Both the position numbers and the translations under genes were made by a program. Below the pieces are notes generated by a model. The model was not told where the DNA came from. It did not search any database and saw nothing but the letters and a program-made list of their open reading frames with translations. 14,126 nucleotides of DNA from Microtetraspora glauca (GTDB lineage: Bacteria; Actinomycetota; Actinomycetes; Streptomycetales; Streptomycetaceae): positions 1-14,126 of the forward strand of contig JOFO01000088.1 of assembly GCA_000721275.1 (NCBI GenBank). Reading direction: 5' to 3'. Below are positions 9,158 through 14,126 of the stretch, piece by piece; position 1 is the stretch's first letter; each line of letters opens with the position of its first letter.

Positions 9158-9386
9158 TGATTCCCCCACGCAACAGATGACAGACCACACAGGAACCGCA
9201 CCGCGCCACACCGGAACGTGCCGGTCAGCGCCGGGACGTCAGGATCATGTGAGGACAGTCTCCACATCTCCCCCGCTCCTGTCCATGCCGTGAAGATCCC
9301 GGCCGGCTCCGCGATAGGGCGGCGATAACGGGGAGTTGGGCGGTCGCCGCAGACTCCTGGACGGAAGGTGAAAGGGGTTGGCACCG
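9158..9386. promoter_or_regulatory. Divergent promoter region between SARP and SnoaL-like genes
   Basis: This 229-bp gap holds the SARP ribosome-binding site, an inverted repeat GGACAG / CTGTCC (9253-9258 and 9279-9284, 20-base spacer), the GATAG repeat pair at 9313-9332 and a possible -10, CAGACT, at 9350-9355 for the plus-strand gene. The role of the inverted repeat is unknown. Confidence 0.5.
9313..9332 (+). repeat. GATAG-type direct-repeat pair upstream of the SnoaL-like gene
   Basis: GATAGGGCG (9313) and GATAACGGG (9324) lie in tandem with a period of exactly 11 bases, the spacing seen at 5667/5678. The first half matches the GATAGGG copy at 5678. The pair lies about 26 bases upstream of a possible -10, CAGACT, at 9350. 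This is the expected form of a SARP operator, though the heptamer itself is not one I know from a studied SARP. Confidence 0.6.
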
Positions 9387-9785
9387 TTGAACAGCCAAGA
9401 CACCATGACGACCGGGAACCCGGGCAGCGGGGACCTGGTGACCGCCGCGGGCATCGACCACGTGCGGCTGGTCTACGACTACCTGGACGGCGGCGACCTC
9501 GACGGCTGCGGCTCGCTCCTGCACGACGCGATGGTCCTCGAACTCCCGGGCCAGCAGGCGGCCCGCGGTCGCACCGACGCCCTGCGCGCCCACGTCCTGC
9601 ACGCCGTGCCGGGCGCGCGGCACGTCGTGGACCGGGTCGTCGCCCAGCACCGCACGGTGATCGCGACGGGCCGCCGGGTCACCTCGGAGGGCGGCGCGGA
9701 CGAACAGCGCTTCGTGGACGTGTTCACGATCGCGGACGACGGCCTGCTGCGCACCTGCGTACGGTACTTCCACGCCACGCCCTGA
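9387..9785 (+). CDS. SnoaL-like / NTF2-fold small protein
   Basis: A small cytosolic protein of 132 residues. It resembles SnoaL-like NTF2-fold proteins: an N-terminal helix (IDHVRLVYDYLDGGDLDG), a LLHDAMVLELPG strand region, a GRTDALRAHVL helix, then the last strands (EQRFVDVFTIADDGLLRTCVRYF). Members include polyketide cyclases, isomerases and many proteins of unknown role, often found near biosynthetic genes. I see no diagnostic catalytic residues, so no reaction is assigned. The start is uncertain: TTG at 9387 has AAAGGGG nine bases upstream and is preferred; TTG at 9378 with GGAAGG is also possible, and ATG at 9405 lacks a ribosome-binding site. It is divergent from the SARP gene, with a GATAG repeat pair about 60 bases upstream, so it is a likely SARP target. 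Confidence 0.75.
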   Translation: MNSQDTMTTGNPGSGDLVTAAGIDHVRLVYDYLDGGDLDGCGSLLHDAMVLELPGQQAARGRTDALRAHVLHAVPGARHVVDRVVAQHRTVIATGRRVTSEGGADEQRFVDVFTIADDGLLRTCVRYFHATP

Positions 9786-9856
9786 CGACCGCGGGCGGAC
9801 GCCTCCGGCGGCGCCTCCCCCGCGCGGCCCGCGCGCTCTCCCCTCGCTCGCGCTTC

Positions 9857-10750
9857 TCAGCCGACGGCCGGATCGGCGGCACCCGCGAACCCGGAGCCTC
9901 CTTCGCCGTCGCCGGCCGCCGGGCCCCGGGCCGCCTCCCAGGGGGACGGCGCCGTGGACGCGGTCCAGGCCGCCAGCCGCGTGCCGTCGACGCAGACGAT
10001 GCCGCAGGAGGCCGCGTACGCGAGGGCCGGTTCCGTGAAGGTGCTCGTGGTGACCAGCACGGCGACATCGGCCTCGTGCACGGCGTAGCAGGTGCCCCCG
10101 AACCGCTGGAGGTCCGGGGATCCGACCCTGTGCTCCTCCCCGTACTGCTTGCACTGGAGGACCACGCGCCGTCCGTCCGGGGTCGTCGCTATCACGTCGG
10201 CGCCGAGGTCGCCGGCGCCGCCGACCACCTCGACGGGGGAACAGCCGTCGCGGGCGCACAGCGCGGCGACGGTGTGCTCGAATCCGTCGGGATCGACGGC
10301 CAGGTGGTCCAGCGCGGAGCCGTCGACGGGCGGCGGCACGGCGGCCGGGGAGCCGGGATCCACGTCGATCCGGGTGGTCTCCGGCGAGACGGCCGGTGGG
10401 GTGGCGGTGCCGGCCTGCGCCGCGGCTGCCGGGGCCTCCGGCGCGTGCGCCGCGACCGCCGCCGTCTCGGCGCCCGGCGCCCCCGGGTCCTCGACCGCCC
10501 CTCGTACGCGACCGCGCACCGTTCCGCTCCTGCTCCGCCGGGCCAGCGCCGCCCCGGCGAGCAGCAGCAGGACCAGGCCCGCGAGGGCGGCCGGGACGTA
10601 CGAACCGGCCGAGCGCGCCGTCCTGAACGTCAGGGCCGCTCCGCCGATCACCACCCCCACCAGGCCCACCACCAGCACCAGGTCCCGCACCAGCCGCGCC
10701 GAACCCTCCCGCACCCCCGCGCCCCTCCCCCGGTCGCCGACCGCCGCCAT
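9857..10750 (-). CDS. Membrane-anchored Mrr-type restriction endonuclease-fold protein
   Basis: A 297-residue protein with two predicted membrane helices at about 24-42 and 51-70, a low-complexity Ala/Pro linker (about 84-145) and a C-terminal Mrr-type nuclease domain (about 150-270). The PD-(D/E)xK set is present: GFE with E158, GAD185VIA, and Q199-C-K201. Mrr-domain proteins cut DNA, often modified foreign DNA, so a type IV restriction or DNA-processing role is possible. Here the nuclease is tethered to the membrane; with two helices and a short connection, the catalytic domain is probably cytoplasmic. ATG at 10750 has GGGAGGGG just upstream. It is convergent with the SnoaL-like gene (71-bp gap) and divergent from the AmiC-like gene. 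No methylase or helicase partner is in the window. Substrate and role are not established. Confidence 0.85.
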   Translation of the reverse strand: MAAVGDRGRGAGVREGSARLVRDLVLVVGLVGVVIGGAALTFRTARSAGSYVPAALAGLVLLLLAGAALARRSRSGTVRGRVRGAVEDPGAPGAETAAVAAHAPEAPAAAAQAGTATPPAVSPETTRIDVDPGSPAAVPPPVDGSALDHLAVDPDGFEHTVAALCARDGCSPVEVVGGAGDLGADVIATTPDGRRVVLQCKQYGEEHRVGSPDLQRFGGTCYAVHEADVAVLVTTSTFTEPALAYAASCGIVCVDGTRLAAWTASTAPSPWEAARGPAAGDGEGGSGFAGAADPAVG

Positions 10751-10902
10751 CTGGCCCCTCCCGCCTCCGGATCCGTCCCCGCCCTGGCCGGCACCTGCCC
10801 CCGGCCACCACCCGCCTCACCCGGAGCCGTCGGCCGAAACACACGGGGCCTGCGGCGGACGCGCCCCCCGTGCGGTGCCGCCGGCCGTGCCCGTCCTTCC
10901 TC

Positions 10903-10908
10903 TACGAT
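10903..10908 (+). promoter_or_regulatory. Possible -10 box for the AmiC/UrtA-like gene
   Basis: TACGAT lies 50 bases upstream of the chosen ATG in a 208-bp divergent gap and fits the actinobacterial TANNNT -10 pattern. No convincing -35 is seen. Confidence 0.3.
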
Positions 10909-10958
10909 TCGGTCTCGATCCGGTGCGCGACGCGGAGGACGCCGCGGGGGCGGCCATC

Positions 10959-12083
10959 ATGGGCCGCATGCAGCGGCCGCTCCCCCTCCGCCTCCCCGAG
11001 TGGTTCACGGCCGACGACGAGGCCGTGAACGTGGCGCTCGTCTACCCCATGCAGGGGCCTGCCGGGATGTTCGGTCCGACGTGCGCCGCCTGCGCCCGGC
11101 TCGCGGCCGAGGAGGTCAACAAGGCGGGCGGGGTGCTGGGCAAGGAGCTGCGCCTCGTCGAGGTCGACGGCGGGGCCGACCCCGTACGGGTCGCGGCGGA
11201 GGTCGAGGCGCTGGTGGCGACGGGAGCCGTCCACGGCGTCACCGGGTGGCACCTCTCCTCCGTGCGGCAGGCCGTCGCCCCGCGGATCGCCCACCGGGTC
11301 CCCTACGTGTACACGGCGCTGTACGAGGGCGGCGAGCGCACCGAAGGCGTCTTCCTGACCAGCGAGACCCCCGCCGGTCAGCTGCTGCCCGCGATGCGCT
11401 GGCTCGCGGAGGCGCGGGGCGTGCGGCGCTGGTTCGTCGTCGGCAACGACTACGTCTGGCCCCGGCGTACCGCGCGGGCGGCCCGCCGGTACGCCCGCGA
11501 CTGCCGGGGCCGGGTGTGCGGGGAGGCGTACGTGCCGCTGGGCACCCACGACTTCGCCGGCGTGCTGCGGCGCGTCGAGCGGGCGGAGGCCGACGGGGTG
11601 CTGATGCTGCTGGTGGGCAGTGACGCGGTCCGGTTCAACCGGGCGTTCGCCGCTTCCGGTCTCGACCTGCGGTGTCTGCGGCTGAGCACGCTGATGGACG
11701 AGAGCATGCTGCTGGGCAGCGGTCCCGACGCCACCGCCGGCCTGTTCAGCACGGCCGGGTTCTTCGCGTCGCTGGCGGACCGGAACAGTATGGACTTCCA
11801 CGGGCTGTACGCCGGGCGCTTCGGGACCGACGCCCCGGTGCCGGGGAGCCTCGGGGAATCCTGTTACGAGGGGGTGCTGCTGCTCGCGGCTCTCGTCGAG
11901 CGGGCCCGCACCCTCGACGTGTCCGCCATCGGGGCGTCCGCCGAGCACGTCTCGTACGAAGGCCCCCGCGGGCTCCTCGGACTGACGGGTCGTCATGTGC
12001 GTCAGCGCATCTACCTGGCGGAGGCGGACGGTCACGACTTCAACGTGCTGGCCCAGCTCCCCGCTCCGCCCCGGCGGACGTGA
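10959..12083 (+). CDS. Cytosolic AmiC/UrtA-like ligand-binding protein
   Basis: A 374-residue periplasmic-binding-protein fold (Peripla_BP_5; AmiC/UrtA/FmdD group). Family landmarks are in order: VNVALVYPMQGPAGMFG at the first strand, EEVNKAGGVLGKEL, TGWHLSSVRQAV (compare [12 protein letters not shown] in the UrtA of this window), a Y-E-G in YTALYEGG, and GNDYVWPR (compare GSDYVFPR). Unlike the neighbouring UrtA it has no signal peptide, Tat motif or lipobox. The in-frame sequence 5' of the start is not hydrophobic either, so the protein should stay in the cytosol. Pseudomonas AmiC is a known cytosolic member that senses amides and controls the antiterminator AmiR. A sensor role is therefore plausible here, but no AmiR-like gene is present. 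ATG at 10959 follows a G-rich stretch; ATG 10968 and GTG 10923 are alternatives. Its 3' end overlaps the convergent marR gene by 44 bases. Confidence 0.85.
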   Translation: MGRMQRPLPLRLPEWFTADDEAVNVALVYPMQGPAGMFGPTCAACARLAAEEVNKAGGVLGKELRLVEVDGGADPVRVAAEVEALVATGAVHGVTGWHLSSVRQAVAPRIAHRVPYVYTALYEGGERTEGVFLTSETPAGQLLPAMRWLAEARGVRRWFVVGNDYVWPRRTARAARRYARDCRGRVCGEAYVPLGTHDFAGVLRRVERAEADGVLMLLVGSDAVRFNRAFAASGLDLRCLRLSTLMDESMLLGSGPDATAGLFSTAGFFASLADRNSMDFHGLYAGRFGTDAPVPGSLGESCYEGVLLLAALVERARTLDVSAIGASAEHVSYEGPRGLLGLTGRHVRQRIYLAEADGHDFNVLAQLPAPPRRT

Positions 12084-12516
12084 CGGGGTCGGCGCCGCTC
12101 AGCGCCCCGGTGAGCCGGTGCAGCAGATCCGCGAGAAGCGCCTCGTCGGCCTCCGCGAGCGAGGCGGCCCACCGCGCCCGGTCGGCCTCCACCGCGCGGG
12201 ACAGCAGCTCGCGGTGCTCGACCCCGCGGGGCGTGAGGGCCGCGAGGACCCGGCGGCGGTCGGCGGGGTCGACGCGGCGGTAGACGAGGTTCTGGTCGAC
12301 GAGCTGGTCGACCAGCCTGGTCAGGGTGGGGGCCGGCAGGAACGCGTGCTCGGCGAGCGCCGTCATGGTGCGGCCCCGCCCGTCGGCGAGCAGATCGAGA
12401 ACGCGCCACGCCTCCGGGGAGCAGTCGAAGGCGCCGAGCACGGACTGGAGCCGCCGCGCGGCGAGGCGCTCGGCCCGGGTCAGCAGGCGGAGCAGGTCCT
12501 GATGCCGGTTCGTCAT
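12040..12516 (-). CDS. MarR-family transcriptional regulator
   Basis: A 158-residue winged-helix regulator of normal MarR length. It has an N-terminal dimerisation helix (about 5-25), a recognition region MTALAEHAFLPAPTLTRLVDQL at about 50-71 and the wing motif D-P-A-D-R-R-R, followed by the C-terminal dimerisation helices. MarR proteins bind short palindromes as dimers and usually repress until a small ligand is bound. ATG at 12516 is preceded by GAGGAG at good spacing; the frame is open much further upstream but has no MarR-like sequence there. It is divergent from urtA with a 319-bp gap holding an inverted repeat at 12600-12624, a plausible operator, and convergent with the AmiC-like gene. 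The ligand is unknown. Confidence 0.9.
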   Translation of the reverse strand: MTNRHQDLLRLLTRAERLAARRLQSVLGAFDCSPEAWRVLDLLADGRGRTMTALAEHAFLPAPTLTRLVDQLVDQNLVYRRVDPADRRRVLAALTPRGVEHRELLSRAVEADRARWAASLAEADEALLADLLHRLTGALSGADPVTSAGAERGAGPAR

Positions 12517-12599
12517 CTCGCTCCTCGCGCTCGCGTCGTACGTCCTCCGGAGCCGGGGACGCGTCGAGCCTACAGCCGCCCGGGGTGATCCTCCGGAGG

Positions 12600-12624
12600 T
12601 GTCGGAAAGGCGGTCCTTCCGACA
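12600..12624. promoter_or_regulatory. Inverted repeat, candidate MarR operator
   Basis: TGTCGGAA (12600-12607) and TTCCGACA (12617-12624) form a perfect 8-bp inverted repeat with a nine-base spacer, in the marR-urtA divergent gap. Size and place fit a dimeric regulator such as the adjacent MarR. Just upstream, CCTCCGGAGG at 12590-12599 is a further 10-base palindrome. Alternatively the repeat could be a leader hairpin. Confidence 0.45.
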
Positions 12625-12714
12625 GGAAGTATGGCTCCCGTGCAGCGAACTGCGCTGCTCGGAAAGGTTTCTGACGACCGTTCTCCTCGACTCTTCTCGC
12701 GGTTGCTTCCGGTG

Positions 12715-12752
12715 GAAACTGTTCTTCAATTGCTCGGAAACGCGGGGGAAAC
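12715..12752 (+). promoter_or_regulatory. Three GAAAC boxes, possible GlnR site
   Basis: GAAAC occurs at 12715, 12737 and 12748, so starts are 22 and then 11 bases apart. Streptomyces GlnR sites alternate gTnAC and GaAAC half-sites with six-base spacers, which gives exactly these distances. The gTnAC halves are poor matches (the 12737 box would have to serve as one), so this is a weak but well-phased candidate. GlnR control of urea uptake is known in actinobacteria. Confidence 0.35.
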
Positions 12753-12812
12753 AGATCCGGCCCAGTCTGTGACGCACTTCAGCGATCGGAGTCTTCCGCT
12801 CCCTCATCACGC

Positions 12813-12829
12813 CCTCCGGGGCACGGAGG
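12813..12829 (+). promoter_or_regulatory. Hairpin covering the urtA ribosome-binding site
   Basis: CCTCC (12813-12817) pairs with the Shine-Dalgarno GGAGG (12825-12829) across a seven-base loop, seven bases before the urtA ATG. It could limit translation, but a 5-bp stem is common by chance in GC-rich DNA. Confidence 0.3.
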
Positions 12830-12835
12830 TCACGC

Positions 12836-14032
12836 ATGTCCGGGCTCATCCTCACCAGACGCGGTCTTCTCACGAGCATGTCGGCGGCCGGAGCCGCCGG
12901 GGTCCTCGCCGCATGCGGCGCCAAGACCGGCAGCGGTGCGTCCCCCGGCGCCGAGGCCAAGGCGGACACGTCCGGTGCCACCGTCAAGGTCGGCCTGCTG
13001 AACTCGCTCTCGGGCACCATGGCCATCAGCGAGGTGACGGTGCACAACGCGCTGCTCCTCGCGGTGAAAGAGATCAACGCCTCCGGCGGTGTGCTGGGCA
13101 AGAAGCTGGAGGCCGTCAGCCAGGACGGCGCCTCCGACTGGCCCACGTTCGCCGAGAAGGCCGAGGCACTGATCACGGACGACAAGGTCGTCGCCACCTT
13201 CGGCTGCTGGACCTCCGCGAGCCGCAAGGCCGTGAAGCCGGTCTTCGAGCGGTACAAGTCGCTGCTGTTCTACCCGGTGCAGTACGAGGGTCTCGAGCAG
13301 TCGCCCTACATCTTCTACACGGGTGCCACCACCAACCAGCAGATCGTGCCCGCGCTGGAGTACCTCAAGAAGCAGGGGCTGACACGCCTCTACCTGGTCG
13401 GCAGCGACTACGTGTTCCCGCGCACCGCCAACAAGATCATCCAGGCGTACGCGAAGGCGAACGGCATGCGGGTGGTCGGCGAGGACTACGCGCCGCTCGG
13501 CTCGACCGAGTTCAGCACCCTCGTCAACAAGGTCAAGGGAGCCGGCGCCGACGCCGTCTTCAACACCCTCAACGGCGACAGCAACGTGGCCTTCTTCAAG
13601 GAGTACAAGTCGGCCGGGCTCTCCGCGAAGAGCCTGCCGGTGCTCTCCGTGTCGATCGCCGAGGAGGAGGTCAAGAGCATCGGCACGCAGTACCTGGAGG
13701 GGCAGCTGACCGCCTGGAACTACTACCAGACGACCCCGGGCGCCGCGAACGAGAAGTTCCGCGCGGCCTATCAGGCGGCGTACGGCGCCGACAAGCCGAC
13801 GAGCGACCCGATGGAGGCCGCGTACAACGCCGTGTACCTGTGGAAGGCGATGGCGGAGAAGGCCGGATCCTTCGACGTGGCGAAGGTGAAGGCCGCGTCG
13901 GACGGCATCACGCTCGAAGCGCCCGAGGGCACGATCACCGTCGACGGGGCGACCCAGCACGTCCACAAGACCGCGCGGATCGGGAAGGTCGGCGCGAACG
14001 GGCTGATCGACGAGGTGTGGAACTCGGGCTAG
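12836..14032 (+). CDS. urtA: Urea ABC transporter substrate-binding lipoprotein, 3' end altered by IS
   Basis: The extracytoplasmic receptor of a UrtABCDE urea importer, 398 residues. The N terminus has a twin-arginine-type signal (T7-R8-R9-G-L-L) and a lipobox LAAC with C27, so it should be exported, perhaps by Tat, and lipid-anchored. Family landmarks: [63 protein letters not shown], then [13 protein letters not shown] and [20 protein letters not shown] lies six bases before the ATG. The protein stops right after VWNSG. Relatives such as AmiC continue with a PIRPDPY-type tail, which is missing here. The stop codon TAG contains the TA where an IS630-family element begins, so the last roughly 15-25 residues are probably lost. 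Function may be kept or reduced. urtBCDE are not in the window. Confidence 0.9.
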   Translation: MSGLILTRRGLLTSMSAAGAAGVLAACGAKTGSGASPGAEAKADTSGATVKVGLLNSLSGTMAISEVTVHNALLLAVKEINASGGVLGKKLEAVSQDGASDWPTFAEKAEALITDDKVVATFGCWTSASRKAVKPVFERYKSLLFYPVQYEGLEQSPYIFYTGATTNQQIVPALEYLKKQGLTRLYLVGSDYVFPRTANKIIQAYAKANGMRVVGEDYAPLGSTEFSTLVNKVKGAGADAVFNTLNGDSNVAFFKEYKSAGLSAKSLPVLSVSIAEEEVKSIGTQYLEGQLTAWNYYQTTPGAANEKFRAAYQAAYGADKPTSDPMEAAYNAVYLWKAMAEKAGSFDVAKVKAASDGITLEAPEGTITVDGATQHVHKTARIGKVGANGLIDEVWNSG

Positions 14033-14126
14033 TGACCTGAGTCGGAGATTCGTCGTTAGTTGGGCATGAGTCGCCCTGGTCCGAAGATTCCGCCGTTGTC
14101 TGTCACTGATGCCCAGAGGGCGGTGC
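14032..14126 (+). mobile_element. IS630-family insertion sequence, left end, partial
   Basis: The left boundary is inferred. IS630/Tc1 elements insert at TA and duplicate it; a TA lies at 14030-14031 inside the urtA stop codon, and the transposase gene starts 35 bases later. The right end and the other terminal repeat lie outside the window, so the inverted repeat cannot be confirmed here. Confidence 0.6.
14066..14126 (+). CDS. IS630-family transposase, first 20 residues
   Basis: Only the first 20 codons are in the window. The N terminus, MSRPGPKIPPLSVTDAQRAV, matches the usual opening of Streptomyces IS630-family transposases, where a short basic and proline-rich start leads into a helix-turn-helix. 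The DDE catalytic residues would lie beyond the edge, so it cannot be told whether the gene is intact. No strong ribosome-binding site precedes the ATG, as is common in IS elements. It has the same direction as urtA, so any downstream urt genes would be read through or insulated by this element. Confidence 0.75.
   Translation, partial: MSRPGPKIPPLSVTDAQRAV

Larger units (their letters stand above)
12517..12835. promoter_or_regulatory. Divergent marR-urtA regulatory region and urtA leader
   Basis: This 319-bp gap is noticeably less GC-rich than the coding sequence and contains no credible gene. It holds an inverted repeat (12600-12624), a small hairpin GCAGCG / CGCTGC (12642-12647 and 12653-12658), three GAAAC boxes (12715-12752) and a hairpin over the urtA ribosome-binding site (12813-12829). 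I could not match it to a known riboswitch class. Confidence 0.55.

Noticed and set aside
9158..9211. An upstream GTG at 9211 as the SARP start
   Set aside because: It would add 18 residues with no counterpart in the family and has a weaker ribosome-binding site than GTG 9157, which follows GGGGGAA.
9786..9856. CGCGCG / CGCGCG hairpin as a terminator between the SnoaL-like and mrr genes
   Set aside because: The stem is only 6 bp with a 3-base loop in GC-rich sequence, and is not distinct from background.
12600..12835. A guanidine (ykkC-type) riboswitch before urtA
   Set aside because: Such riboswitches occur before some urea/guanidine-related genes, but I could not find the conserved motif pair; only small generic hairpins are visible.
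12517..13257. A long N-terminal extension of the MarR gene
   Set aside because: The frame is open upstream only because it runs antisense to urtA. The MarR fold and GAGGAG support ATG at 12516.
12830..13966. A 378-codon minus-strand open frame opposite urtA
   Set aside because: It is antisense to a clear urtA gene and shows no domain.
1..14126. tRNA or rRNA genes, CRISPR arrays, origins
   Set aside because: No cloverleaf with a conserved T-arm, no rRNA segments, no repeat-spacer array and no DnaA-box cluster were seen by eye.

Overview
The window is very GC-rich actinobacterial chromosome, most probably Streptomyces. Third codon positions are almost always G or C, TTA leucine codons are almost absent, and the genes belong to typical streptomycete families: an NRPS, an AfsR-type SARP regulator, an XRE/NB-ARC regulator and a Tat-type lipoprotein. 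The species cannot be told from the sequence.

Left part (1-9785): the edge of a secondary-metabolite locus. A nonribosomal peptide synthetase runs off the left edge on the minus strand (C-A-T-C, cut inside the second C domain). Directly upstream of it, in the same direction, is an XRE-HTH/STAND ATPase regulator. A 369-bp divergent intergenic region with four GATAG-type repeats separates that regulator from a plus-strand gene for a 64-residue secreted peptide. Convergent to the peptide gene is a 1020-residue AfsR-like regulator (SARP DNA-binding domain, BTAD, NB-ARC, TPR) with a TTA codon at codon 8, the only one I found in a called gene, which suggests bldA-dependent translation. Divergent from the SARP gene is a small SnoaL/NTF2-fold protein gene. 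Its upstream region carries the same GATAG repeat pair, with the same 11-bp period, as the peptide promoter. A shared operator, two ATP-dependent regulators and an exported peptide suggest one regulatory circuit, possibly with a peptide signal. This is inferred from layout and motifs only.

Middle (9857-10750): a membrane-anchored Mrr-type restriction endonuclease-fold protein, probably unrelated to the metabolite locus.

Right part (10959-14126): an amide/urea-binding region. It holds a cytosolic AmiC/UrtA-like ligand-binding protein with no signal peptide, a MarR regulator convergent with and overlapping it, and, divergent from marR, urtA for the lipoprotein of a urea ABC transporter. The 319-bp marR-urtA gap holds an inverted repeat, three helically spaced GAAAC boxes resembling a GlnR site, and a hairpin over the urtA ribosome-binding site. 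An IS630-family element begins at the TA of the urtA stop codon. It appears to have removed the last residues of UrtA and would separate it from any downstream urtBCDE genes.
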